Source: an uncultured Pirellula sp.
Lineage (GTDB): Bacteria > Planctomycetota > Planctomycetia > Pirellulales > Pirellulaceae
NCBI GenBank assembly: GCA_903858115.1
Contig: CAIOHR010000060.1
Coordinates: forward strand, 94,581-158,580
Length of the DNA stretch: 64,000 nt
Reading direction: 5' to 3'
The notes beneath the pieces were generated by a model. The model made no database searches. It saw only the letters and a list, made by a program, of their open reading frames with translations, and was not told the DNA's origin. Positions 54,898-63,661 of the stretch are shown here, in pieces (position 1 is the first letter of the stretch; each line of letters begins with the position of its first letter). Position numbers and translations under genes: made by a program.

Positions 54898-57216
54898 TTT
54901 CGTTAACGAAAAAACCACTTTTTCGATTTTCCCATTGAATGGAAAATCACCCTTGCCGCTATAGTCAGGACATACCGGCGTAATCGAATCCCGTCCGATC
55001 TCAAATGGTTCCAAACCATGTCGGAAAGCCGATCGCTTGATTTTTCCTTGCCCAACCAACTTCTGATTCACCATCAGTTCGAGAGTACCCGACCCGGCCC
55101 GCGCTCCATCCGGTTGGAATCGCGTCGAGACGGTAACTTTCCCTGAAGGCAGTTTGTCGGATCCCGGAATGGTCACGTCGGCAATATCAAAGTAGGTGTA
55201 GCGGAAAAAGGGTTTTCCATCTTCCACATACAAGGACCAGCCCGCAGAAAATGCACCAACACACGCGATCACACCCTCCGGTCTCGATTCCGGCACAATG
55301 ATTTCCGCAGCAATCGTATGAGCTCTCGGGAATAGTTGTGGACCGATCGGCTCAGGCAACCAGACTTGATTGCCGAAATACGTCCAGCTCGTTTTTGGCT
55401 CACCCGCGATTCTCAATTTGGGGTCCATTCGCTCGGAGAATCGAGGGTCGAGTGGCATCACATCATACTTTTTAGCTTCCTCCAGGAATTTGGATTTCAG
55501 CTCGTTCAGCTTTTGGGGGTTGTTCGACGCGAGGTCATTGGCTTGGCTAAAATCCTCCGCCACGTTGTATAGTTCCCAAGGTGCGTTGACGAAACCATCG
55601 CCGCGTCCCGCGGTTTCCCAGGGAAAGCTATACCGACTGCAGGCAACCCATCCATCATGATAGATAGCTCGATTGGTGGCTAATTCAAAGTACTGGGTCG
55701 TTCGCCGTTCTGCGGCTTTTGCGTTGTCGAATGAGTACAGCATCGAAACCCCTTCGATAGGCTTCTGCAGTATACCATTGACCTCCTTCGGTTCGGGGAT
55801 CTTGCACGCTTCCAATATCGTGGGAACCACGTCGATCACATGGTGGAACTGCGTACGAATCTCACCTTTCGACCGGATCCCCTTCGGCCAGTGGACGACC
55901 ATCGGATTGCGAGTTCCGCCAAAGTGGCTCGCGACTTGTTTGGTCCATTGAAACGGAGCGTTCATCGCCCATGCCCAACCGACTGGAACGTGAGGCTCAC
56001 TCGTGGGACCACCGATTTCATCGATTCGCTTCATGGAACTCTCCAGCCCCAGCTGCACTCCCAACAAGCTAGCGATCTCGCTAAACGTACCTTCAAGGCC
56101 ACCCTCAGCGCTCGCACCGTTGTCCCCTACGACGTACATCACTAACGTGTTTTCCAATTCACCCGATTCTCTCAAGCTGTCGAGCAAACGCCCTACTTCA
56201 TGATCGGTATACGCCATATACGCTGCATAATTTTCCATCAAACGCGTGTAGACTTTCTTCGCTTCTGGAGCTTGGGACTCCCACGCCGGAATCTCTTTGG
56301 GCCGCGCCGTCAATTTGGTTCCCTTGGGAACGATCCCCATCGCTAACTGCGCTGCATGTGTCATCTCACGCTGTTTGTCCCAGCCGTGATCAAACATTCC
56401 TTTAAATCTCTCTCTCCACTCCCCTGGGGCATGGTGCGGCGCATGCACTCCAGACGTACTAAAGTAGTTGAACCATGGTTTATCGGGATCTGCGGCGCGA
56501 ACATTTCGAGTCCAAGCGATCGCTTCATCCGTCATGTCAGCCGTAAAGTGGTAACCTTGCTCCGGCGTCTTGGGTTGAGGAACCCAGGTGGTATTCCGAT
56601 AAATCGTCGGGTAGTACTGATGCGTTTCCCCTTGATTGAAACCATAGAAGTAATCAAACCCAAGACCAGTGGGCCAACGATCAAACGGCCCCGCAGGACT
56701 GATATCGGGCTCCGGCGTGTTATGCCATTTGCCAAACATGCCTGTCGCATAGCCATTGTCCCTCAGCACCTGAGAGATGAGCGAGGTGCTCTTTGGGATA
56801 ATGCCTGTATAGCCTGGGTAACCCGTCCCCATCTCGATGATTACCCCAGTGCTAATCGAGTGATGGTTTCGCCCCGCCAACAGCGCCCCTCGCGTGGGAC
56901 TGCATAACGCTGTTGTATGGAAACGATTGTATCGCAATCCATTCTTGGCCAATTGGTCCATGTAAGGTGTTGGCACGGGCCCACCATAGGTCGAGCACAT
57001 GCCGAACCCCACGTCATCTAGCAAGATCAATAAAACGTTAGGGCTTCCCTGCGAGGCTCGAATCGACCTGGGATAGTCTGGCCGCGAATCTTTGTAGGTC
57101 TCCCCGATTTTTCCCTTAAACGCCGGATCTGCCTGCGGCAACTGCAATTGCCCTAAGACAGCTGGCGCGAATGAAAAACCAAAGAGCATCGCAAAGACAA
57201 CTCGCAAAATCGACAT
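54895..57216 (-). CDS. exported type I sulfatase
   Basis: 773 residues from ATG 57216, which starts directly at a signal peptide (MSILRVVFAMLFGFSFAPAVLGQ). Sulfatase fold: NVLLILLDDVGFG with the metal aspartates D67 and D68, and the formylglycine signature CSPTRGALLAGRN with C105; IPKSTSLISQVLRDNGYATGMFGKWHN, a NGASAEGGLEGTFSE region and FGGTRNPMVVHWPKGI follow. The C-terminal ~200 residues form a beta-rich module (EGVIACVGAFSAGWSLYVEDGKPFFRYTYFDIADV). It hydrolyses a sulfate ester outside the cytoplasm; the substrate is unknown. It is a paralogue of the sulfatase 78 bp upstream. Confidence 0.95.
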   Translation of the reverse strand: MSILRVVFAMLFGFSFAPAVLGQLQLPQADPAFKGKIGETYKDSRPDYPRSIRASQGSPNVLLILLDDVGFGMCSTYGGPVPTPYMDQLAKNGLRYNRFHTTALCSPTRGALLAGRNHHSISTGVIIEMGTGYPGYTGIIPKSTSLISQVLRDNGYATGMFGKWHNTPEPDISPAGPFDRWPTGLGFDYFYGFNQGETHQYYPTIYRNTTWVPQPKTPEQGYHFTADMTDEAIAWTRNVRAADPDKPWFNYFSTSGVHAPHHAPGEWRERFKGMFDHGWDKQREMTHAAQLAMGIVPKGTKLTARPKEIPAWESQAPEAKKVYTRLMENYAAYMAYTDHEVGRLLDSLRESGELENTLVMYVVGDNGASAEGGLEGTFSEIASLLGVQLGLESSMKRIDEIGGPTSEPHVPVGWAWAMNAPFQWTKQVASHFGGTRNPMVVHWPKGIRSKGEIRTQFHHVIDVVPTILEACKIPEPKEVNGILQKPIEGVSMLYSFDNAKAAERRTTQYFELATNRAIYHDGWVACSRYSFPWETAGRGDGFVNAPWELYNVAEDFSQANDLASNNPQKLNELKSKFLEEAKKYDVMPLDPRFSERMDPKLRIAGEPKTSWTYFGNQVWLPEPIGPQLFPRAHTIAAEIIVPESRPEGVIACVGAFSAGWSLYVEDGKPFFRYTYFDIADVTIPGSDKLPSGKVTVSTRFQPDGARAGSGTLELMVNQKLVGQGKIKRSAFRHGLEPFEIGRDSITPVCPDYSGKGDFPFNGKIEKVVFSLTK

Positions 57217-57294
57217 AGAAATTTCCCTCGAAAGGTGATAACGAATCCCGATTTCCATTCAAGCCAACGAACTAAGACCTACCGAAAAACGGCC

Positions 57295-59679
57295 TTACTT
57301 CAATTCGATGCTTACCTGGCTCAGTTGGCCGGAGAAAGCGTTTTTGCGTCCCTCACCGTAGGTTTCATCCACAGGCGTTCCCGTATCGACACCGGTATCT
57401 GCCGTGTCGTCGAGCGAAAAAACATTGGCGTGCGTCTTGCCAATTTTCCCCTCACCTACTTTCTTGCCATCGATGAAAAGCGTGGCGGTTCCGCCCGCAC
57501 CTCGCCCCTGATTCGCATCGTAATTAAAATCCATTTTGAGGGTGTGCTTCCCGTCGGACATCACTTGATTACCCGCAACCTTGAAGACCTCCAAGCCTAG
57601 GAAGTTGTAGGAGTACATCGGCCGACCATGATCCACCCAGAAAGCCCATCCGCCAAATCGACCGCCTTGAGCTACAAGCACGCCATGGTTTTTATCCCCT
57701 TTGACCTCAACATCCGCGACCATGTTTACCGAAGCGTTCTTCACGTTGATGAATGCATTTTCAGCCAAGAAAACCATGCCAGGATAAACGGTTAGTTTCT
57801 TCCGTCCATCCATCAAATCGGGGCGTCCTGCGACCTTCGGGTCGAACCGTTCGATGGTTCGATCGTCGATCGGTAAGACATGGTGATCGATCGCTTCCTT
57901 GGTGAACAATGCCTGCAGTTCCTTGAGCTTAACCGGATTTTCAGCGGCCAGATTCTTGCTCATGCTGAAATCCTTATCGACGTGATACAACTCCCAAACA
58001 TCGTCGGGCAAAGGACGGCGGGGCTGGGCCTCCCACGGAGCTTTGTGAATCGTGCCGGCGAACCAACCGTCATGGTACACCGCACGGTTGCCCGCCATTT
58101 CGAAGTACTGGGTTTTGCGACGATCTTCCGCCTTGGGCGCATCGAAGCTGTAAGCCATGCTGACCCCTTCGATCGGCAATTGCTTGACGCCATTAACCTC
58201 CTTAGGAGCCGGGATCTTGGCCGCTTCAAAAACGGTCGGCGCCAAGTCGACCACGTGATGGAATTGATCGCGAACCTGCCCCTTGGACTTAATCCCTGCA
58301 GGCCAATGATAAACCACGCCATTTCTGGTCCCACCAAAGTTGCTGGCAACTTGCTTGGTCCAGGTAAACGGAGTGTTTCCAGCCACAGCCCAACCGGCCG
58401 CAAAATGGTTAAAGCATTCGGGTCCACCCCACTGATCGATCTTACCGAGCATGAACTCGGTCGTCTCAGCAACTCCGTTGAAGTAAGTCCCTTCGTTGAA
58501 CATACCCAACATGCCACCTTCGGCGCTCGAACCGTTGTCACCGACGACATAGATGATCAGCGTGTTATCGAGCTCGCCGATGTCGGCGATGCTCTGCACC
58601 AACCGCCCCACTTCGTGATCGGTGTGCGAGGCAAATCCAGCGAAGACTTCCATTTGGCGAGCGAAAAGCCGCTTCTCGTCTGCACTCAAATTGTCCCAAT
58701 CCTTGATCGCTTCCGGCTTGGGAGCCAACTTGGTCCCCTTGGGAACCACCCCTAATTCAATCTGCCGTGCAAGCGTCTGCTCGCGCAGCTTGTCCCAGCC
58801 CATATCGAACTTGCCCTTGTACTTGTCGATCCACTCTTTGGGTGCATGGTGTGGCGCATGCGTGCCACCCGTTGCAAAGTACATGAAAAACGGCTTCTCG
58901 GGAGTCAGCGATTGCTGCGATCGCATCCACGCGATGGCGTGTTCCGTCATGTCGGTCGTAAAGTGATAGTCCTCCTCACCCTCGGGCTTGCGCATCGGGG
59001 TTGTGCCATGAACAATCATCGGATCCCACTGATTGGTCTCACCGCCGATGAAGCCGTAAAACTCATCAAACCCCGACCTGGTTGGCCAGCGGTCAAACGG
59101 ACCGCTCACACTCACTTCCCAAGGTGGTGTTTCGTGGTACTTGCCCCACGCAGAGGTTGAGTATCCGTTCATGCGCAGCACCTCCGCCATGGGCGTAATG
59201 CTCTGGGGGCGAATACCCGTGTTTCCAGGATACGCAGTCGCCACCTCCATGATCGCGCCCGCATTATTGCTGTGGTGATTGTACCCTGTCAACAACGCCG
59301 TTCGCGTCGGACTGCACAGGGCTGTGGTATGAAAGCGGTTGTACTTGAGCCCATTGTTTCCCAGCCGTTCCAAGGTCGGCATAACGCACGGACCACCGAA
59401 CGCACTCGAGTGGCCAAAACCTATATCGTCAATCAATACGACCACAACGTTCGGTGCCCCCTCAGGAGCCTTTACATCCCACCGCGCTGGCGGCTTTGCA
59501 TTCCTCGCGTCGAGTTCCTTGTAAAACGGACGATCAGGTTCGTGAATCGGCAACACGCTGCGGTCCACAGTTTTGACGTTGCCCGCCGGCGTCTGACCGA
59601 ATGACAGTGGGCTGAATACCGCCCCCATGGCAAGACCCGCATACGCACAAGCCACTACACGCAAACAAACTAACCGCAT
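57295..59679 (-). CDS. exported type I sulfatase
   Basis: 794 residues from ATG 59679 with a signal peptide (LVCLRVVACAYAGLAMGAVFSPLSFGQ). Sulfatase features: NVVVVLIDDIGFGHSSAFGG with metal aspartates, formylglycine signature CSPTRTALLTGYN with C122, MAEVLRMNGYSTSAWGKYHE, DNGSSAEGGMLGMFNEG and NFGGTRNGVVYHWPAGI. The last ~230 residues are a beta-rich module (GVLVAQGGRFGGWAFWVDHGRPMYSYNFLG) as in the neighbour. It is upstream of, and probably co-transcribed with, the second sulfatase; both may act on one polysaccharide or glycan. Confidence 0.95.
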   Translation of the reverse strand: MRLVCLRVVACAYAGLAMGAVFSPLSFGQTPAGNVKTVDRSVLPIHEPDRPFYKELDARNAKPPARWDVKAPEGAPNVVVVLIDDIGFGHSSAFGGPCVMPTLERLGNNGLKYNRFHTTALCSPTRTALLTGYNHHSNNAGAIMEVATAYPGNTGIRPQSITPMAEVLRMNGYSTSAWGKYHETPPWEVSVSGPFDRWPTRSGFDEFYGFIGGETNQWDPMIVHGTTPMRKPEGEEDYHFTTDMTEHAIAWMRSQQSLTPEKPFFMYFATGGTHAPHHAPKEWIDKYKGKFDMGWDKLREQTLARQIELGVVPKGTKLAPKPEAIKDWDNLSADEKRLFARQMEVFAGFASHTDHEVGRLVQSIADIGELDNTLIIYVVGDNGSSAEGGMLGMFNEGTYFNGVAETTEFMLGKIDQWGGPECFNHFAAGWAVAGNTPFTWTKQVASNFGGTRNGVVYHWPAGIKSKGQVRDQFHHVVDLAPTVFEAAKIPAPKEVNGVKQLPIEGVSMAYSFDAPKAEDRRKTQYFEMAGNRAVYHDGWFAGTIHKAPWEAQPRRPLPDDVWELYHVDKDFSMSKNLAAENPVKLKELQALFTKEAIDHHVLPIDDRTIERFDPKVAGRPDLMDGRKKLTVYPGMVFLAENAFINVKNASVNMVADVEVKGDKNHGVLVAQGGRFGGWAFWVDHGRPMYSYNFLGLEVFKVAGNQVMSDGKHTLKMDFNYDANQGRGAGGTATLFIDGKKVGEGKIGKTHANVFSLDDTADTGVDTGTPVDETYGEGRKNAFSGQLSQVSIELK

Positions 59680-60091
59680 CACCAACTCCCGTTTGGACTC
59701 AATGGAATGAAACTCAACAGTATTAAATCGGCATATCATCCAAACAACGCCGCTGAATCATGCAACGGCGAAAGGATTTCGTCGACCGCAGTCCCACCCG
59801 AAGTCTCACGCCCACGAGAGACCCGACCAAGCCCCAAGCTAAATCATCGGATGTCTATTCTACAGAGGCAGCAGCAGCAAGTAATGCGCCCTATAAGGGA
59901 TTCTCGCCAAAAAATTCATGCCGACGACGAACTGGCTAAGGGAATTGCTTCAGAATCCTAGCAATCTACGCTGTCTCCGTCATCTTAGCCGATGTCGCCA
60001 CCATCGAACGACATCACGTTGTCATTTAGGATTTCTGCTCGCTCCTCGTGAAGCGCCGTGATTGGAGAAATCTAATGATCTACCGAACGTC
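59680..60091. other. intergenic region upstream of the sulfatases
   Basis: 412 bp between the first sulfatase start and the 3' end of the PEP-CTERM gene, all on the minus strand. It should contain the sulfatase promoter. I see no RNA gene, repeat or clear promoter box. Confidence 0.4.
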
Positions 60092-60835
60092 CTACAGTCG
60101 CACGAGTGCTCTGTTTCGGCGATAACGATTGGCGAGCGCAAATGCCCCAACTACGGACAACACTGTAAGCAAGCTACCAGGTTCGGGAACTGCCGTTACG
60201 CGGCCAAATGTCCCTAACAAAGTTGGGTCAGTAACATCTCGGCTCGCTACGATACCTGCAAAACCGGAAGAGTACGTCGTATCCGCTGCCTGTATAGATG
60301 TCAGCAAACTACCAGAGGAATTAAAGACCTGTCCGACTAGATTTCCATTGGAAACCGTCAACTGCAAGTCATAACTCGTCGTGTTGCTAAATCCTGTGAT
60401 CGAACCGCTGCTTAGTCCCTGCGTGGCACCGCCTGCATTGATACGAGTCAGATCTATATTACCTGCTTGGTAGTCGATAGTGAAGGCGTAGCCTGTCAGT
60501 GTCCCGGGATTCAAGTGAGCCAGCACTCCGATGTCTCGTGTCAAGAGAGCCGAACCATTGGGATTCAATGAAGTACGCACTGAAACCTGGGGAGAAAAAG
60601 ACTCCGTTGCAACAAACCCAAAAATGGCAGCGGGTCCGTCTCCAACTCCTACAGAACTACTCAATTGCAAGTAACCGTTATTACTTGCTGAATACGAAGG
60701 GGTGAAGTTGTTGTTCGGTAAACCTCCAAACGTCCAAACTTGCTGTGGAGTTCCACCGGTGAATTCATCAATCCAATCCGCGTTTGCAGCCACGCTGCAA
60801 AAACCCAACGTTAGTAAAGCGATCACATACTTCAT
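60092..60835 (-). CDS. PEP-CTERM sorting-domain protein
   Basis: 247 residues from ATG 60835, which starts at a signal peptide (MKYVIALLTLGFCSVAANA). A beta-rich laminin-G-like domain covers residues ~22-215 (DWIDEFTGGTPQQVWTFGG, ATESFSPQVSVRTSLNPNG, TGYAFTIDYQAGNIDLTRI). The C-terminus is a PEP-CTERM signal: VPEPGSLLTVLSVVGAFALANRYRRNR, i.e. the V-P-E-P motif, a membrane helix and a basic end. It is predicted to be recognised and cleaved by an exosortase, none of which is in the window. It lies alone. Confidence 0.92.
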   Translation of the reverse strand: MKYVIALLTLGFCSVAANADWIDEFTGGTPQQVWTFGGLPNNNFTPSYSASNNGYLQLSSSVGVGDGPAAIFGFVATESFSPQVSVRTSLNPNGSALLTRDIGVLAHLNPGTLTGYAFTIDYQAGNIDLTRINAGGATQGLSSGSITGFSNTTSYDLQLTVSNGNLVGQVFNSSGSLLTSIQAADTTYSSGFAGIVASRDVTDPTLLGTFGRVTAVPEPGSLLTVLSVVGAFALANRYRRNRALVRL

Positions 60836-61498
60836 GTTCACATACCTCTGGAGAGACTTAACAATTTTGGTACATACCCAAGCAATGTTCACGCGAGTAT
60901 AGTCAACAGAGATCGCTTTATGTCAACTTTCTCGGTTTTTCCAAGCAAATTTGAGTTTCCTAAAAAAAATGTTAAGATTCATGAAATTCTGCTTGACCGG
61001 AATTGGCATGGGAGGTTCGCAATGATCTACGGCAAATAGGCCCGACTGGCGAACGGCACATGGAATGTGCCTGCAACAAAGTTGGCAGCAGCTCGATACT
61101 GCGGCGCAGCGACCACATACTCGCTCTTGTGACCAAAGATTTCGAACGCTTCGTCCAGAATCGGTGAAGATCAGGAAAGATCGGGCAGCTACGAACGCCA
61201 CGGGCTTCGTTGTACTCGACATTCGGCTGTGGGATGCTCTTCCATTTCATTTCCCAGTCGATGTCTTCCCAACGCAGCGATTACTATTCCGAGCGTGTAC
61301 GAAGACCGCCGTAGCGACTTTCGGCGGGAACTGGTTACGGCAAATCTCTATTGAGCAACGCTTGATCCCTATCTCAAAGTCGGGGATACTAGATTAGTAT
61401 TTATTGAGCTAGATGGTTATCCGTAGGTATCGCAGAAACGACGAGGATAATTACCGAGACCGAAGAAAAGTTAGAGAGATAAAAGTTAGAGAAATATT
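60836..61498. other. intergenic region with repeat pieces
   Basis: 663 bp. It holds an isolated hairpin of the dispersed family, GGCACATGGAATGTGCC (61055-61071), and next to it a 57-bp segment (61082-61138) that recurs at 63553-63609. Open frames here are not convincing as genes. The region 61466-61496 has two AAAAGTTAGAGA-like copies just before the nucleotidyltransferase start. Confidence 0.5.
61082..61138. repeat. copy 1 of a 57-bp dispersed segment
   Basis: TTGGCAGCAGCTCGATACTG...CGACCACATACTCGCT matches 63553-63609 at most positions. On the minus strand it reads HKSEYVVAAPQYRAAAN in both copies, with mostly third-position differences, as in coding DNA. Confidence 0.75.
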
Positions 61499-61951
61499 GT
61501 GCTGACGCTTGAATCCGAGCTTCGCGAACTTGTGCAACGTTTCAATGAAGCGAAGATAGAGTACGCATTGTGCGGAGGAATGGCTGTCGCTCTCCATGGC
61601 TATCCTCGATTTACAAAAGACATCGATTTTTTGATACCGCCCGAATCGCTCGACCGAGCAAGAGAAGTTGCTGCGGCAACCGGTTTTCTTGACGAGTCAG
61701 GCCAGATTCCGTTCCCCGACTCTGATGTTTATCGTATTCTCAAGCTAGAGGGTACTGAATACCGAATCCTCGACTTGTTGGTACCAAAAAGATTGGACAC
61801 GATTGCTTGGACCCAACGACAATGGTATGACTGGAACGGTCTTCCCATTTGCTCGGTATCGAGAGACGGTTTGATCGAAATGAAACTTGCCGCTGGACGA
61901 GACATCGATCGAATCGATATCAAACAACTTGGTTTTACAGAAGATGAGTAG
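61499..61951 (+). CDS. nucleotidyltransferase, AbiEii/DUF6036-like
   Basis: 150 residues from GTG 61499. The motif CGGMAVALHGYPRFTKDIDFLI (residues ~23-44) is the nucleotidyltransferase core G-G-x-A-x(9,13)-D-x-D with D41 and D43 as metal ligands. The later part (DSGQIPFPDSDVYRILKLEGTEYRILDLLVPKRLDTIAW) and GLIEMKLAAGRDIDRIDIKQLG match the second half of such proteins. Related NTases are the toxin of type IV or AbiEii-type systems, while others have housekeeping roles. It overlaps a small gene by 8 nt, which suggests a two-component unit. Confidence 0.75.
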   Translation: MLTLESELRELVQRFNEAKIEYALCGGMAVALHGYPRFTKDIDFLIPPESLDRAREVAAATGFLDESGQIPFPDSDVYRILKLEGTEYRILDLLVPKRLDTIAWTQRQWYDWNGLPICSVSRDGLIEMKLAAGRDIDRIDIKQLGFTEDE

Positions 61952-62174
61952 CGGATTGAATCACAAGCGGTTTTCAAATTCCAACGCAGTGGACATGACC
62001 AGCTCTGCGATTTCAAGTCGCCTACGAGAGGTGAGCGAACTTCATCAACTCGGGTTATCGCTAGCGAAAGCAAAGCCGATGGCAAATGCACCTCAGTTGC
62101 CTCAAAAGAAAAACACTGCCACGTCGAAATCGTTTAACGATACACCTCTACAACGCCATCGAACTGACGACTGA
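61944..62174 (+). CDS. small hypothetical protein paired with nucleotidyltransferase
   Basis: 76 residues from ATG 61944, whose start codon overlaps the upstream stop by 8 nt. It contains SSAISSRLREVSELHQLGLSLAKAK, which looks like a helical protein-binding segment; the ends are polar and probably flexible. Small partners of this type are seen downstream of such NTases in planctomycetes. It may be the partner or antitoxin of the NTase (inference); no family name is available to me. Confidence 0.55.
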   Translation: MSSGLNHKRFSNSNAVDMTSSAISSRLREVSELHQLGLSLAKAKPMANAPQLPQKKNTATSKSFNDTPLQRHRTDD

Positions 62175-62180
62175 GGGGAT

Positions 62181-62648
62181 ATGCGCGAGGGCATCGAAAT
62201 AGAACCAGGAAAGATGCTGCGTGTGTCGCCTGCGCTTGAGGCATCGGCGTTGGCAGACGCCTGGCTCGAAGTATTTGCCAAGAATAGGCAGGGGGCAAAT
62301 ACCAAGGCGTACCTCTGGCATACCTTCAGCGCTAATCGCTACCCCTCCGCTGCGGGGAAAGAGGCGTTGGCGCAGTACGAGCTTCAACTTACGAGCGAGT
62401 ACATCGTGCTTTCAAACGATAGGGATGTGGCTTTTGTCACCGACCAACGTCCTACGAATTGCTACTTGTCCGACTGGTATGTGTTTCCCGAGAACTTTGC
62501 GTGGACCATGGCCTTCACCCATGAAGACGGTTGGTTAGGCCCGTACTTCGCTCGCCATGAGAGGTTTTCTGAACTCAACCGTGAGAACGAAATGAAGATC
62601 CGTAAAGCTCGCGAGGCTGAGGCGGCGAGGCTAAAAGGTTGGCGGTGA
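62181..62648 (+). CDS. DUF4275-like protein
   Basis: 155 residues from ATG 62181, 6 bp after the previous stop, with GAGGGG just upstream. Motifs ADAWLEVFAKNRQGANTKAYLWHTFS, EALAQYELQLTSEYIVLSNDRDVAFVTD and FAWTMAFTHEDGWLGPYFARHE resemble the DUF4275 family of small cytoplasmic proteins of unknown function, mostly known from other phyla. The C-terminal 25 residues are charged and helical. Assignment is by pattern only. It shares the strand with the NTase pair. Confidence 0.5.
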   Translation: MREGIEIEPGKMLRVSPALEASALADAWLEVFAKNRQGANTKAYLWHTFSANRYPSAAGKEALAQYELQLTSEYIVLSNDRDVAFVTDQRPTNCYLSDWYVFPENFAWTMAFTHEDGWLGPYFARHERFSELNRENEMKIRKAREAEAARLKGWR

Positions 62649-62807
62649 GATCAACCCCGATGGTCCTTTCAGCTTGTCGAGGACGCGTTCGTTCCTGCAC
62701 AGAACAAGCGTTGGGTTGTTGTCTCGCCTCCACGTGCGAGTGAAAGCCGCCTGCTTCTTGCATGTGCAAGCACGGAAGAACAGAAAGATACCCGTTACAA
62801 TCGGTAT

Positions 62808-62812
62808 GGAGG
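62808..62812 (+). promoter_or_regulatory. Shine-Dalgarno for antitoxin gene
   Basis: GGAGG lies 8 nt before ATG 62821, one of the few strong ribosome binding sites in this window; it supports the start. Confidence 0.6.
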
Positions 62813-62820
62813 GATAGCAC

Positions 62821-63048
62821 ATGACACCAGAGCAAGTACTCAATGAGATTTCATCGCTTACGCCGAGCGAGCAACTGAAGATCGCGCAAGTGATTTGGGA
62901 TAAGCTTCCGAATGATCTTGGAACCGACCTTTCTGCAGCACAACAAGCGGAGCTTGATCGGCGTTGGGCTGAGCACAAGAAAGATCCTTCTTCTGCCTTA
63001 ACAGTGGAAGAATTCAAGGAACGCATGCGGACTTCGCGAGGGAAATGA
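62821..63048 (+). CDS. addiction-module antitoxin (TIGR02574-like)
   Basis: 75 residues. The pattern LTPSEQLKIAQVIWDKLPND, AELDRRWAEHKKDPSSALTVEEFKERM is typical of the putative addiction-module component family, whose members are encoded just before RelE/ParE-type toxins. The C-terminal half probably wraps the toxin. GGAGG lies 8 nt before the ATG. The next open frame overlaps its stop as ATGA, the classic toxin-antitoxin arrangement, but that frame is truncated. Confidence 0.8.
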   Translation: MTPEQVLNEISSLTPSEQLKIAQVIWDKLPNDLGTDLSAAQQAELDRRWAEHKKDPSSALTVEEFKERMRTSRGK

Positions 63049-63146
63049 TCGCAAAACGTACCGAAGATACTCAACGGGATCTTCTGCGAGGCATCGAATG
63101 GTTTGAGAAGATAGTCAGGTTCATTTATTCCCATGCTTACCAGTAA
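63045..63146 (+). pseudogene. truncated RelE/ParE-like toxin remnant
   Basis: 33 codons from ATG 63045, overlapping the antitoxin stop by 4 nt. It reads MIAKRTEDTQRDLLRGIEWFEK, resembling the first helix of RelE/ParE toxins (pattern A/E-x-D-L-x-x-G-x-x-W-Y-E), then stops after RFIYSHAYQ. Full toxins are ~90-100 residues, so the beta-sheet core with the catalytic residues is lost. The 3' end overlaps the next gene start, which suggests that a rearrangement replaced the toxin body. Confidence 0.55.
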
Positions 63147-63471
63147 ACTAGCTGACGAAATCGCTCGCCAATTACATGGCGATATCTTGTCCTACGACTG
63201 GCTATTAAAGATCACAGAAGAACAACTCGTTGGAAAGTCTTTTAGCGAACGAACTACTACCTTAGCTGAATCCTTGGAAATCTTGATGAAGGAAAAGGGA
63301 GTAACTATCGGGCCATCAAAACTAGTCGAAGGCAAAGTATGTATTCAGAATTGGGACGACTCCATTGAAACAACTATCCAACGAGTTCGTGAATACATTC
63401 ATAAGTATGGTGATCCCGGCCGAAACCATGAAGTCGCCTTTGGCTTTTGGGTCGGCCTTCCTGCATCTTAA
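63133..63471 (+). CDS. hypothetical protein
   Basis: 112 residues from ATG 63133, not recognised. It is soluble, mixed helix and strand: LADEIARQLHGDILSYDWLLKITEEQLVGKSFSERTTTLAESLEILMKEKG, then VTIGPSKLVEGKVCIQNWDDSIETTIQRVREYI. It overlaps the truncated toxin by 14 nt. It may be a cargo gene brought in with the rearrangement (inference). Confidence 0.55.
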   Translation: MLTSKLADEIARQLHGDILSYDWLLKITEEQLVGKSFSERTTTLAESLEILMKEKGVTIGPSKLVEGKVCIQNWDDSIETTIQRVREYIHKYGDPGRNHEVAFGFWVGLPAS

Positions 63472-63552
63472 TCATTCTCAATTCTCCATTTTCAATTCTG
63501 TAGTCGCGTCATTTCGGTGCGTAGATTCGAGTTTTTCCAGCCCATCGCCGTA

Positions 63553-63609
63553 TTGGCGGCAGCTCGATACTGTGGCGCGGCGACCACGTATTCGCTTTTG
63601 TCGCCTAAG
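63553..63609. repeat. copy 2 of the 57-bp dispersed segment
   Basis: Corresponds to 61082-61138. Read on the minus strand the sequence gives DKSEYVVAAPQYRAAANTAMGWK, in an open stretch of about 53 codons without a start, between the SUMF1-like stop (63662) and 63500. Confidence 0.75.
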
Positions 63610-63661
63610 ATCTCGTGCGTGTTAAGCAGCGATTGGAGCGACCTGTTTGTGCAACCAGTAA

